Assembly: GCA_002304505.1 (NCBI GenBank) | Contig: NCEH01000060.1 | Coordinates: 1-52,273, forward strand | DNA length: 52,273 nt | Source of the DNA: Rhizobiales bacterium 32-66-11 | GTDB lineage: Bacteria; Pseudomonadota; Alphaproteobacteria; Rhizobiales; Xanthobacteraceae | Direction: 5' to 3' | Shown: in pieces, positions 33,960-43,775 of the stretch | Position numbering within the stretch: position 1 is the first letter of the stretch | How the letters are laid out: each line of letters opens with the position of its first letter | The notes under the pieces: model-generated | Told to the model about the DNA's origin: nothing | The model's database searches: none | What the model saw: only the letters and a program-made list of their open reading frames with translations | Position numbers and translations under genes: made by a program

Positions 33960-34588
33960 TCATCGCCATCGACGGGCCGGCCGCGTCCGGCAAGGGCACC
34001 CTCGGCCGCAGGATCGCGGCGACCCTCGGCCTGCCCCATCTCGATACGGGCCTGCTCTATCGGGCGGTGGCCGCGCGCTGCCTCGCCGACGGCACGCTGG
34101 ACGACGAGATGGCGAGCGCGGATGCGGCGCGCACGCTGGACCTGCGTTCGCTCGACCCGGAAAAGCTGCGCACCGGCGCGCTGGGCGAGGCGGCGTCCGT
34201 GGTCGCCGCCCGCCCGGTGGTGCGCGGCGCCTTGCTGGAATTGCAGCGGCGCTTCGCCGAGCAGCCCGGCGGCGCGGTGCTGGACGGGCGCGACATCGGC
34301 ACGGTGATCTGTCCCCATGCGCCGGTGAAGCTGTTCGTGACCGCCTCGGCGGAGGTGCGCGCCACCCGCCGCCATCGCGAATTGCTGGAGCGCACGCGCG
34401 ACATCGCGTTCGAGGATGTGCTGGCCGACATCCACAAGCGCGACGCCCGCGATTCGCACCGCGCCACCGCCCCGCTGGCGATGGCGCCGGACGCGGTGCT
34501 GCTGGACACGACCCACCTCGGTGTGGAGGACGTGCTGGCCGCCGCCTTGGAGATTATCGCCGCCAAGACCGCGGCGGCGGGCGCCTGA
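33956..34588 (+). CDS. cmk: Cytidylate kinase
   Basis: This 210-residue enzyme phosphorylates CMP/dCMP with ATP. The P-loop is GPAASGKGT (residues 6-14), with [10 protein letters not shown] for the substrate site, [11 protein letters not shown], and RRHREL plus the RDARDS helix. It starts within the aroA stop (ATGA). In most proteobacteria rpsA follows cmk; here a repeat array follows instead. Confidence 0.95.
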   Translation: MIIAIDGPAASGKGTLGRRIAATLGLPHLDTGLLYRAVAARCLADGTLDDEMASADAARTLDLRSLDPEKLRTGALGEAASVVAARPVVRGALLELQRRFAEQPGGAVLDGRDIGTVICPHAPVKLFVTASAEVRATRRHRELLERTRDIAFEDVLADIHKRDARDSHRATAPLAMAPDAVLLDTTHLGVEDVLAAALEIIAAKTAAAGA

Positions 34589-34589
34589 A

Positions 34590-35260
34590 GCGAATCGACG
34601 TTCAGCCGAACCGGTCCCCCTCCCCCCTTGCGGGGGAGGGATGGGGAGGGGGGTCTGGCCCCGCCAGCATGACCTTCACCCGGATCAGCGGGGAGATACC
34701 CCCCACCCTGCCCTTCCCCTCAAGGGGGGAGGAAGCGGCACCGCTTGAGCCTAAGGCGAATCGACGTTCACCCCAAATGCCGGCGCTCCCCCTCCCCCCT
34801 TGTGCAACCACATATCGTTAATTGGAGATAGTATACTCATCATCGAGAAGCAAAGTGATTCTCTCAAAAAAATGATTGAGCGAGCCATCCCCCTCAAGGG
34901 GGGAGGAAGCGGCACCGCTTGAGCCTAAGGCGAATCGACGTTCACCCCGAATGCCGGCGCTCCCCCTCCCCCCTTGTGGGGGAGGGATTGGGAGGGGGTC
35001 CGGCGCCGCGAGCACCACGCCCGCCCGGATCAGCGGGCAGATACCCCCCACCCTGCCCTCCCCCCTCAAGGGGGGAGGAAGCGGCACCGCTTGAGCCTAA
35101 GGCGAATCGACGTTCACCCCGAATGCCGGCGCTCCCCCTCCCCCCTTGCGGGGGAGGGATGGGGAGGGGGGTCTGGCCCCGCCAGCGCCACGCCCGCCCG
35201 GACCAACGGGGAGATACCCCCCACCCTGCCCTCCCCCGCAAGGGGGGAGGAAGAGAGCGG
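34590..35260. repeat. Tandem array of ~170-bp GC-rich units downstream of cmk
   Basis: GCGAATCGACGTTCA marks unit starts at 34590, 34756, 34930 and 35102 (spacing 166, 174, 172). Each unit has CCCCCTCCCCCCTTGCGGGG-GAGGG, a GATCAGCGGGGAGATACCCC segment and CCTCAAGGGGGGAGGAAGCG followed by GCACCGCTTGAGCC. Unit 2 has its middle replaced by AT-rich DNA. There is no coding sequence. It fills the gap between cmk and the cobalamin riboswitch, where rpsA would be expected. Confidence 0.85.
34802..34888. other. AT-rich segment substituted into unit 2 of the tandem array
   Basis: About 87 bp of clearly AT-rich sequence (containing ATATCGTTAATTGG, GTATAC, CTCAAAAAAATG) replaces ~90 bp of the GC-rich unit, while the flanking unit sequence is kept. 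It has only a weak hairpin (GAGAA/TTCTC) and no frame. Its base composition is unlike anything else in the window, which suggests foreign origin or a scar. Confidence 0.6.
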
Positions 35261-35353
35261 CCGCGGCCCCTGGCGCTGCGTCTCGATTGACCCCTGCCCG
35301 GCCGCGGCACGCCGCGCCGCTTCATTGACTTCGGACCTGACCGGTTCTTAAGT

Positions 35354-35577
35354 GTCGGCGTCGATGGTCCCGGTTCGAGCGGCTTGCCGCTTCCGCCGGG
35401 TGAAAAGGGAATGCGGTCGCGCACGGGTTTTCCGGGCGATAGCCGCAGCTGCCCCCGCAACTGTAGGCGGTGAGTTCCGGCCGAAAAGCCACTGGAAGAC
35501 GGGCCTTGCGCCCGCTCCGGGAAGGCGGCCGCGAACGGCGATCCGCGAGCCAGGAGACCTGCCACCGACAGGAATGC
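35354..35577 (+). promoter_or_regulatory. Cobalamin riboswitch
   Basis: The conserved core is clear: GGGTGAAAAGGGAATGCGGT (35398 on), AGCCGCAGCTGCCCCCGCAA then CTGTA (B12 box region, 35441-35465), GCCACTGG, GGGAAGGC, and GAGCCAGGAGACCTGCC (35547-35563). A P1 stem pairs GTCGG (35354) with CCGAC (35573). It binds adenosylcobalamin in the mRNA leader and lowers expression when B12 is plentiful. The first gene of the cob operon starts 22 bp downstream. Confidence 0.95.
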
Positions 35578-35599
35578 GCGCCGGGCGGGGTGCCCTGGC

Positions 35600-36145
35600 A
35601 TGGCGATTCTTTCTGTGGCACGCGGTTGCGGGCCGCGCGCACCCATGGAAAGCGGCGTGGAGCGACCTTCCAACGACGATGCGCCTTTCGCGGCGAACGA
35701 CACGACGCCACGCCCCACTGCGCCCGCCGACGGGCCGGCGCGGGATTCCCTGCGGGTTGCCAGCGTTCCCGCCGTGACCCTGTTCGTGTGCACCACCTGC
35801 AAGCTTGCCGGCGCGGACACGGACGCGCCACCCGCCGGCGCCGCGCTGGCACGGCAGGCCCTGGACGCCTATGCGCAGACCCCCGACGCCGCCATCGCCG
35901 TGAAGGAGGTGCGCTGCCTCTCCAATTGCAAGCGCGCCCTTTCCGCCGCCTTGGTGCGCACCGGCGGATGGTCCTACGTGTTCGGCGATCTTTCCCCCGA
36001 CAGCGCCGCCGACCTCCTGACCGGCGCCGCGCTCTTCGCCACCTCCACCGACGGCATCCTGCCCTGGCGCGGACGCCCCGACAGCCTCAAGCGCGGCATG
36101 ATTGCCCGCATCCCTCCCATGAGCTTTTCCGAGGACCAGCGATGA
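35600..36145 (+). CDS. DUF1636 metal-binding protein of the cobalamin operon
   Basis: This protein has 181 residues from ATG 35600 (or ~166 from ATG 35645). The C-terminal ~125 residues are the DUF1636 domain: VTLFVCTTCK, VRCLSNCKRALSAAL, WSYVFGDL, DGILPWRGRPDSLKRGMIARIPP. The paired C-x2-C and C-x3-C resemble thioredoxin-like [2Fe-2S] ferredoxins, so a metal or Fe-S centre is likely. The N-terminal ~55 residues are low-complexity. It is first in the operon under the B12 riboswitch, overlaps cobW by 4 bp, and often accompanies cobW in other genomes. Function in B12 synthesis is unknown. Confidence 0.88.
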   Translation: MAILSVARGCGPRAPMESGVERPSNDDAPFAANDTTPRPTAPADGPARDSLRVASVPAVTLFVCTTCKLAGADTDAPPAGAALARQALDAYAQTPDAAIAVKEVRCLSNCKRALSAALVRTGGWSYVFGDLSPDSAADLLTGAALFATSTDGILPWRGRPDSLKRGMIARIPPMSFSEDQR

Positions 36146-37197
36146 CTTCTCTCGCCCGCATCCCCTGCACCATCGTCACCGGCTTCCTCGGCGCGGGGAA
36201 GACCACCCTGATCCGCCACATCCTGGAGAATGCCCAGGGCAAGCGCCTCGCCGTGATCGTCAACGAATTCGGCGACGTGGGCATCGACGGCGAGATTCTG
36301 AAGGGCTGCGGCATCGAGAGCTGCCCGGAGGACAATATCGTCGAACTCGCCAATGGCTGCCTGTGCTGCACGGTCGCGGACGATTTCGTCCCGGCGCTGG
36401 ACCTCATCTTGTCCCGCACGCCGCGCGTGGACCACATCCTGATCGAGACCTCCGGCCTTGCCCTGCCCAAGCCGCTCGTGCAGGCGTTCCAATGGCCGGC
36501 GATCAAGAGCCGCGTCACCGTGGACGGCGTGGTGGCGGTGGTCGACGGCCCCGCGCTCGCCCAAGGCCGGGTCGCGGATGATCTGGAAGCCCTCGCCGCC
36601 CAGCGCGCCGCCGACGACAACCTCGACCATGACGACCCGGTGGAAGAGGTGTTCGAGGACCAGATCGCCTGCGCCGACCTGATCATCCTCTCCAAGTCGG
36701 ACCTGCTGGACGCGGCCGGCGCGGACATCGCCGATGCCCGGATCGCCAAAGCCCTGCCGCGCGCCGTGAAGGTGGTGCGCGCGTCCGGCGGCAAGGTGGA
36801 TGCGGCGATCCTGCTCGGCCTCGGCATCGGCACGGAGGACGAGATCGACGCCCGCCGCACCCATCATGACGACGAGCTGGACCACGACCACGACGATTTC
36901 GACAGCTTCATCGTCCGCCTGCCGGACATCGCCGATCCCGCCGCCCTCGCCGCCCGCGTGGCACGTGCCGCCGAAACGCCGGACGTGCTGCGGGTGAAGG
37001 GCTTCGCCCATGTGGCCGGCAAGCCCTTGCGCCTGCTGGTGCAGGGCGTGGGCACGCGGATTTCCCACCAGTTCGACCGGCCCTGGCGGGCGGACGAGCC
37101 GCGCTCCGGCGCGCTGGTGGTGATCGGCCTCAAGGGCTTCGACCGCGCGGCGGTGGAACGCGCGCTGCTGGCCGAGGAACCGGCGCTTTCCGCCTGA
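36142..37197 (+). CDS. cobW: CobW, COG0523 G3E-family GTPase
   Basis: This 351-residue GTPase is thought to supply Co2+ to cobaltochelatase. It has the P-loop GFLGAGKTT (residues 13-21), the metal site ELANGCLCC (CxCC), Walker B/DHILIETSGL, the guanine motif SKSD, a His/Asp-rich segment (HHDDELDHDHDDFD) and a C-terminal CobW_C domain. It starts in the stop of the DUF1636 gene and lies 20 bp before cobN, consistent with joint expression. Confidence 0.94.
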   Translation: MTSLARIPCTIVTGFLGAGKTTLIRHILENAQGKRLAVIVNEFGDVGIDGEILKGCGIESCPEDNIVELANGCLCCTVADDFVPALDLILSRTPRVDHILIETSGLALPKPLVQAFQWPAIKSRVTVDGVVAVVDGPALAQGRVADDLEALAAQRAADDNLDHDDPVEEVFEDQIACADLIILSKSDLLDAAGADIADARIAKALPRAVKVVRASGGKVDAAILLGLGIGTEDEIDARRTHHDDELDHDHDDFDSFIVRLPDIADPAALAARVARAAETPDVLRVKGFAHVAGKPLRLLVQGVGTRISHQFDRPWRADEPRSGALVVIGLKGFDRAAVERALLAEEPALSA

Positions 37198-37217
37198 GGC
37201 TGGGATAAGCTTTCTCC

Positions 37218-40200
37218 ATGCATCTGCTCGCGAGCACATCCGCCACCATCGAGGACCTGGCCGAGCCCATCGACCTGCGCCAGCCTCCCGGCGATGTGCT
37301 TGCCTTGTCCTTCACCGACAGCGACCTCCTGGCGCTCGCCGCCGCGTGGCGGCAGGGACGCGAGCGGCTGCCGAGCCTGCGGCTCGCGCGGCTGAAGGAT
37401 CTGCGCCATCCCATGTCGGTGGATCTGTGGATCGACAAGGCGGCGCGCCACGCCAAGGTGATCTTGGTGCGCCAATTGGGCGGGCTCGACTGGTGGCGCT
37501 ATGGCGCCGAGCGGCTGGCGGATCTCGCCCGCTCGCACGGCATCGCGCTCGCTTTGCTGCCGGGCGAGGACCAGGACGACCCGCGCCTCGCCGCCCTCTC
37601 CACCGTGCCAGCGCTCTCCCTCCGCTTCCTAGCGACGTCCCTGCCCTTCCCCCCGCCGCCCCCACCGCTCCCCTGCCCCGTGCCCTGCTGCTGTTCTACC
37701 GTTCCATTTGGCTGGCCGGCGATCTTGCGCCCATCGATGATCTCTGCGCCGCGCTCAGCGCGCGGGGCATCGCGCCGGTGCCGCTGTTTCTCACCAGCCT
37801 GAAGGATGCCAAATCCCGCGCCTTCGTGCGCGACGCGATCGCGGAGACCGCCCCGGACCTGATCCTCACCGCCACCGCGTTTGCGGCCGGGGATGCGGAG
37901 GATATTTTCCCCGCTGGCGGCCCGCCGGTGCTCCAGATCATTCCCGCCACCACTGCGCGGGACGCCTGGGCGAACAGCCCGCGCGGCCTCGCCGCCGCTG
38001 ATCTTGCCATGCATGTGGTGCTGCCGGAACTGGACGGGCGGGTGCTGGCCGGCGCCATCTCGTTCAAGGACATGGCCGCCCCGGACGCGGACCTTGCCTT
38101 CACCGCCGCGCTCAACCGCGCCGAGCCGCAGGCCATCGCCCATGTGGCCGAGCGCGCCGCAGCCCTCATCCGCCTCGCCCTCACGCCCCGCGCGGAGCGC
38201 CGCATCGCCGTTCTGATGCCGGATTATCCCGGCGCCCCCGGCCGCACCGGCTATGCGGTGGGCCTCGATGTGCCGGAAAGCGTGCGGCGGGCGCTGGAGA
38301 CCTTGGCGGACGCAGGCTACGACGCCGGCCCTGCGCCCGCCGATTCGAAATCCCTGCTGGATCGGATCGTCGCCAGCGAGGCCCTGCCGCTCGCCGATTA
38401 TCATCGCCTGTTCGCCGCCCTGCCGGAGCCCGTCCGCGCCGCGATCACCGCCGCCTGGGGACGGCCGGAGGACGACCGGGACCTGCAGGGCAACGCCTTT
38501 CATTTCCGCTTCGCCCGCTTCGGCCATGTGACGGTGGCCCTGGCGCCGGATCGCGGCGCCGCGCTCGACCGGCGGGCGGACTATCACGACCCCGCGCTGC
38601 CGCCACGCCATGCTCTCCTCGCCTTCGGCCTGTGGCTGCGGCACGGCCTTGAGGCCCATGCGCTCGTCCACATGGGCGCCCATGGCACGCTGGAATGGCT
38701 GCCCGGCAAGGCGGTCGCGCTGACGCCCGACTGTTTCCCGCAGGCGGTTCTGGGCGCGCTTCCGGTCATCTATCCCTTCATCGTCTCCAATCCCGGCGAG
38801 GCGGCGCAGGCGAAGCGGCGCATCGCCGCCGTCACCCTCGGCCATCTGCCGCCGCCGCTCACCGGCGCCGGACTTACCGAAGCGGAACAGACCCTCGAAC
38901 GGCTGGTGGACGAATATGCCGAGGCGGACGGGCTCGATACCCGCCGCCGCGACCGGCTCGCCAGGCTGATTGTCGAGAGCGCCGCCGAAACCGGCCTGTC
39001 CGTGCGTGCCGGCATCGATGCCGGGACCGATCCGAACGAGGCGCTGCGCCGGATCGATGCCTGGCTGTGCGATGTGAAAGACATGCAGGTGAAGGACGGC
39101 CTGCATATCTATGGCGCGGAAGACGATGATGCCGACCGCACCCAAAGCGCCCACGCCGAGCGTGCGGCCCTGCTCACCGCGCTCGATGGCCGCCATGTGA
39201 GCGCGGGGCCGGCCGGCGCCCCGGCGCGTGGACGGCGCGATGTGCTGCCCACCGGGCGCAATCTCTTCACCGCCGATCCGCGCCATCTGCCCACCGCCAC
39301 CGCGCTGGATCTGGGCCGCCTCGCCGCCGACGAGGTGGTGCGGACCTATCTCCAGGAGCACGGCGATTACCCCCGATCAGTGGTGATCGACCTGTGGGGC
39401 AGCGCCACCTTGCGCACGGGCGGCGAGGAGATCGCCCAAGGGCTGCATCTGATGGGCTGCCGGCCGATCTGGGATCATGGCAGCGGCCGCGTTACCGGCA
39501 TCGAAGTGCTGCCGCCCGCGAGCCTCGGCCGGCCGCGCGTGGATGTAAGCTGGCGCGTCTCCGGCCTGTTCCGCGATATCTTCCCCGCCCAGCTCGCCCT
39601 GCTGGACGCCGCCGCCCGCGCGGTGGCGGCGCGCGAGGAAGAGGCGGACGAGAACTCCCTTGCCGCATCGGCCCGCGCCGGCGGCGATGTCGCCCGCGTG
39701 TTCGGCTCCGCGCCGGGGGCCTATGGCGCCGGCATCGAGGACGCGCTGGCACGCGGGGCTTTCGCCGATCGCGGCGAACTCGGCGCCGCCTATCTTGCCG
39801 CCGCCTCCCATGTCTATGACGGGCCGGAGGGCACGGCGCGCCCCGCCGCCGGCGCCTTCGCCGCCCAGGTGGCGCGGGCCGATGCGCTGTTGCACACGGC
39901 TGACGATCCCGCGCGCGACCTTCTGGACGGCGCCGAGGATGGCGCCTTCATCGGCGGGTTCGCCGCCGCCGCCGCGCTGCTCGGGAAAGCGGTGGATCTG
40001 GTGGTGCTGGATACCAGCGATCCCGAAAAGCCGAAGGCCCGCGCCCTGAAGGATGCGCTCGCCCGCATCGTCCACGGACGCGTGTCCGCCACCTTCATCG
40101 CCGGCCAGATGCGCCACGGCCCGCGCGGCGCCGCCGAGCTGACCGAAACCGTCGACCGGCTGGTGGCCTTCGCCGAGACCACCCATCAGGTCGCCTCCCA

Positions 40201-40573
40201 TCTTCTGGACCAATTGCACGCGGCCTATCTGGCGGACGATGACGTGCGCGCCTTCCTGCTGCGGGAAAACCCGCAGGCGGCGGACGCCATGGCGCGGCGG
40301 TTCGAGGACGCCCGCCGGCGCGGCCTGTGGCACGCGCGCCGCAACGATCTCGACGGCGATCTCGCCGCCCTGCGCGCGGAAGCGCGCGATGAAGGACGTT
40401 TCAGCGCAGAAGCGCGTGATGAAGGACGTTTCAGCGCGGAGGCGCGCGAGGAAGGACCATTCGGCGCGGAAGCGCGCGACATCGCGAACACTCGCACGGA
40501 AGCGCGTAACATCGCGACCACCCGCGCGGAGGCGCGACATCAAGCGACCCTTGGCACGGAGGCGGCGGAATGA
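37218..40573 (+). pseudogene. cobN: CobN cobaltochelatase large subunit, frame broken near its N-terminus
   Basis: CobN inserts cobalt into hydrogenobyrinic acid a,c-diamide with CobST. The N-terminal frame is typical (MHLLASTSATIEDLAEPIDL... GIALALLPGEDQDDPRLAALSTVP, ~130 residues), then turns into Pro-rich nonsense at ~37605-37660. From ALLLFYRSIWLAGDLAPIDDLC onward the protein is normal in another frame, including HMGAHGTLEWLPGKAV and the C-terminal DLWGSATLRTGGEEIAQ region. About 60 residues that usually join the two parts are absent, and the frame relation implies a loss of 3n+1 bases. The C-terminus carries an extra 64-residue decapeptide repeat. Start ATG 37218; the end overlaps cobG by 4 bp. 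Confidence 0.8.
40379..40570 (+). repeat. 30-bp coding minisatellite at the end of cobN
   Basis: Six 10-residue units follow the normal CobN end: EARDEGRFSA twice, EAREEGPFGA, EARDIANTRT, EARNIATTRA, EARHQATLGT, then EAAE and the stop. The first three DNA units are nearly identical, which suggests recent expansion. The tail is charged, helix-prone and not part of the CobN fold. Confidence 0.85.
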
Positions 40574-42418
40574 GCGTGCTGGCCCGCCGGCGCGGCGCCT
40601 GCCCAGCGCTGAGCGCCCCCATGGCGACCGGCGACGGGCTTCTGGTGCGCCTCGTGCCCGCCGACGGCATCTTCGCGCCGCGCGCCCTGGTGGGGCTGGC
40701 GCGGGCGGCAGAGGCATTCGGCAATGGCATAGTGGAAGTGACTGCGCGCGGCAGCTTGCAGATTCGCGGCCTCTCGGAGGCGAGCGTCGGCCCGCTGAAT
40801 GAGGCCGTCGCCGCCCTCGCTCTGGTGCCGCGCGAGGGCCTCGCCATCGACGCCTCGCCGCTCGCCGGCATCGACGCCAGCGAGATCGCCGACGCCCGGC
40901 TTCTTGCCGGGGAGATCGGTGCGGCGGTGGCCGCCGCCGGCCTTCTGCCCCGCCTTGGGCCGAAGGTTTCGGTCGTGATCGACGGCGGCGGCGCCTGCCC
41001 GCTCGATGCCTCCAAGGCCGACGTGCGGCTGCAAGCGGTGCGGGCGGGCGATGGCGTGGCGTGGCAGGTGGCGCTCGCGGGCGATGCCACGCGGGCCCGT
41101 CCCTTCGCCACGCTGGGCCGACAGGAGACTGTCGCGGCCGTGGTCGCACTCTTGGCGCGCATCGCCGCGCTCGGGCGTGGGGCGCGGATGGACGACGTGC
41201 TGCGCGCGGACGAACCGCACCATATGGCGCAAGGAGCAGAGTCCGCCGCCCAAGAGCCACAAAGCCCCCCCACCAGCGGGAGGGGGAGCTCGGCGGAGCT
41301 TGGAGAGAGGGATCTCTCGGCCCGGTCTGCGGTCGTTCCTGAAACCGCCGGTGCGAAAGGGGCAAGCTCCGATTCCCCCCAGCCCCTCCCGTCCCAAGAG
41401 CCGCAAAGCTCCCTCTCCCGCGTGCGGGGGAGGGCTGGGGAGGGGGAAAGCGGCCTCGACACAGTACCGCAATCCGTCAGCATGCGCGCGAATGCGGACG
41501 GGGACGCGGTCGTCGACGTCATACCCCCGCCCCCTCAAAACCTCTCTTCCCCGCCCCCTCAAAACCTATCTCCTCCGCCCCCTCCCCAACCCTCCCCCGC
41601 AAGCGGGAGAGGGGGTACGCTGGCGCTTGGGGAGAGGGATCTCTCAACCCTGCCCGAGCCCTCCCCCGCAAGCGGGAGAGGGAGCACGGTGGTGAATGGG
41701 GAGAGTGATCTCTCGGCCCGGCCCGCTCCCCCACGCCCTGCCCCAAAAACGCGTCCCGGTCCGCTCCAGCTTCACCCGCTTGCCGACGGCACATTCGCCC
41801 GCGGCATCGGCCTGCCGTTCGGCGCGCTGGAGGCGGAGACGTTCATCGCCCTCATCGAAGCCGCCGAACAGGCCGGCGCGCGGGAGATCCGCCTCGCCCC
41901 CGGCCGCGCGCTGCTGGCCATTGGCTTGACGCAGGACGGCGCCGCCCGCCTCGAACGGGCCGCCGCCGCCCTCGGCCTCCTGACCGATCCCGCCGACCCG
42001 CGCGGCTTCGTGGCCGCCTGTCCGGGCGCGCCGGCCTGCGCGTCCGGCCTGCTGCCAGCGCGCGCCCTCGCCCCGCTGGTGGCGCACGCGCTCGCCCCGC
42101 TTGCATGTCTCCGGCTGCGCCAAGGGCTGCGCCCATCCCGCGCCTGCGGCCGTGACGCTCGTGGGGCGCGAAGCCGCGCCCACACCACTGGCCGCGCTCC
42201 CAAGCGACGTCCCCGTGGGACACTTGCCGGCTGTAGACTTTCCCATCGCCCTCGTGCGAGACGGCACCGCGTACGACACGGCTGCGGTGGCGCTCACCGA
42301 GGCCGATCTCATCCCCACCCTCACCCGCCTCGCCGCGCCGGGCAGACAGCCCGGGGAAAGCGGGGCGCAGGCCCTGTCCCGCCTGCTCGCACAGGCTTTT
42401 ATGGAGCGTTCCGCCTGA
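40570..42418 (+). pseudogene. cobG: CobG precorrin-3B synthase with a repeat insertion and a frameshift
   Basis: CobG is a sirohaem/[4Fe-4S] monooxygenase that starts ring contraction in the aerobic B12 pathway. The N-terminal half (RRRGACPALSAPMATGDGLLVRL..., VTARGSLQIRGL) is normal to ~residue 220. Then ~170 residues encoded by REP-like repeats (41240-41760) occur in frame, and the second half resumes at LHPLADGTFARGIGLPFGALE. The first Fe-S cysteine pair CPGAPAC is in this frame, but the second pair, in HVSGCAKGCAHP, is in another frame from ~42101 to the stop at 42418. Removing one T near 42101 would restore it. The first frame stays open into cobH, giving a false CobG-CobH fusion. Confidence 0.8.
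41240..41760. repeat. REP-like hairpin repeats inserted in frame inside cobG
   Basis: CCCTCCCCCGCAAGCGGGAG-type hairpins occur at ~41263, ~41419, ~41605 and ~41670, three of them followed by GGAGAGNGATCTCTC and CGGCCCG-like sequence. A short Pro-rich tandem (CCGCCCCCTCAAAACCT, ~41530-41580) lies between. The block is a whole number of codons without a stop, so cobG stays open across it. The encoded stretch (PSPASGRG repeated) matches no part of CobG. Confidence 0.85.
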
Positions 42419-43053
42419 TGGCTGCCGGGTTCGATTATGTGCGCGATGGCACCGCCATTTACGAGCGCTCTTTCGCCATCATCCGCGCCGAGGCGGACCT
42501 CTCGCGCTTCAGCGCGGACGAAGCCGACCTTGCGGTCCGCATGATCCATGCCTGCGGGCTGGTGGAGGCGGCGCGCGATTTCGTGTTCGGCCCCGGATTC
42601 GTGGATGCCGCCCGCGCGGCGCTGAAGGCCGGCGCGCCGATCCTGTGCGATGCGCAGATGGTGGCCCATGGCGTCACCCGCGCCCGCCTGCCGGCCCACA
42701 ATCCCGTGCTGTGCACCTTGCGCGAACCCCAAGTGCCGGAATTGGCGGAGCGGCTTGGCACCACCCGTTCCGCCGCCGCGCTGGAATTGTGGCGCCCGCA
42801 TCTGGAAGGCGCGGTGGTGGCCATCGGCAATGCGCCGACCGCTTTGTTCCATCTTCTGGAAATGCTGGATGCCGGCGCGCCGCGCCCCGCCGCCATCCTC
42901 GGCATGCCGGTGGGCTTCGTCGGGGCGGCCGAATCCAAGGATGCGCTCGCGGAAAACCCGCGCGGCATCCCCTTTGCCATTGTGCGCGGACGGCTCGGCG
43001 GCAGCGCCATCACCGCCGCCGCTCTGAATTCGCTTGCGAGGGCCGGCCTGTGA
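42418..43053 (+). CDS. cobH: Precorrin-8X methylmutase
   Basis: This 211-residue enzyme moves a methyl group from C-11 to C-12 of precorrin-8X to give hydrogenobyrinic acid. It begins FDYVRDGTAIYERSFAIIRAEADL; the likely catalytic His44 is in RMIHACG; PILCDAQMVAHGV, IGNAPTALFHLLE and GMPVGFVGAAESKDAL are family motifs. ATG 42418 shares one base with the TGA of the frame-corrected cobG. It overlaps cobI by 4 bp. Confidence 0.94.
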   Translation: MAAGFDYVRDGTAIYERSFAIIRAEADLSRFSADEADLAVRMIHACGLVEAARDFVFGPGFVDAARAALKAGAPILCDAQMVAHGVTRARLPAHNPVLCTLREPQVPELAERLGTTRSAAALELWRPHLEGAVVAIGNAPTALFHLLEMLDAGAPRPAAILGMPVGFVGAAESKDALAENPRGIPFAIVRGRLGGSAITAAALNSLARAGL

Positions 43054-43775
43054 CGGGACGTTTGATCGGTGTCGGCGTCGGGCCGGGAGACCCCGAACTC
43101 ATCACGCTCAAAGCGGTGCGCGCGCTCGGCATGGCGGACGTGATCGCGCATTTCGCCAAGGCCGGGAATTCCAGCCATGCCCGCGCCATCGCCAGCGCCC
43201 ATTTCCCGCCGGGCGCGGAGGAAGTGCCGCTGCTCTATCCCGTGACGACGGAAATCCCTCACCGTCACGAGGCCTATCGCAGCGCCATCGCGGCCTTCTA
43301 CGACGCCTCCGCCGCCGCGCTCGCCGAACGGCTGATGGCGGGGCAGACGGTGGCGGTGCTCAGCGAAGGCGACCCGCTGTTCTACGGCTCCTACATGCAC
43401 CTGCATGTGCGCCTCGCCCATCGCTTCCCGACCGAGGTGATCGCCGGGGTCACCGGCATGTCGGGGTGCTGGTCCACGGTGGGCGCGCCCATCGCCCAGG
43501 GCGAGGACGTGCTGATGGTGCTGCCCGGCACGCTGAACGAGGATGCGCTGGCGCTGCGCCTCGCCCAGGCCGATGCCGCCGTGATCATGAAGGTGGGCCG
43601 CAACCTGCCGAAGATCCGCCGCGCCCTGGAGCGGGCGGGTCGGCTGGAGCGCGCCATCTATGTGGAGCGCGGCACCATGGCGGGCTGCACCCATAGTCCG
43701 CTCGCGGCGCGCGACGATGCCCGCGCGCCCTATTTCGCCATCGTGCTGGTGCCGGGCTGGGAGGGCGCGGCGTGA
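43050..43775 (+). CDS. cobI: Precorrin-2 C(20)-methyltransferase
   Basis: This 241-residue SAM-dependent methyltransferase of the tetrapyrrole class adds the C-20 methyl to precorrin-2. It has the N-terminal GVGVGPGDPELITLKAVRAL, the central SEGDPLFYGSYMHLH and the GVTGMSGCWSTVG motif. The start is GTG 43050 inside the cobH stop (GTGA), and the end overlaps cobJ the same way. Confidence 0.95.
   Translation: MTGRLIGVGVGPGDPELITLKAVRALGMADVIAHFAKAGNSSHARAIASAHFPPGAEEVPLLYPVTTEIPHRHEAYRSAIAAFYDASAAALAERLMAGQTVAVLSEGDPLFYGSYMHLHVRLAHRFPTEVIAGVTGMSGCWSTVGAPIAQGEDVLMVLPGTLNEDALALRLAQADAAVIMKVGRNLPKIRRALERAGRLERAIYVERGTMAGCTHSPLAARDDARAPYFAIVLVPGWEGAA

Noticed and set aside
34590..35260. Possible CRISPR array or rRNA spacer
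   Set aside because: Units are conserved over their whole length apart from one substituted core, and no RNA gene motifs are present.
40570..43053. A single open frame joining CobG and CobH
   Set aside because: After ~42100 the frame is nonsense until the cobH ATG at 42418; the real CobG C-terminus is in another frame.
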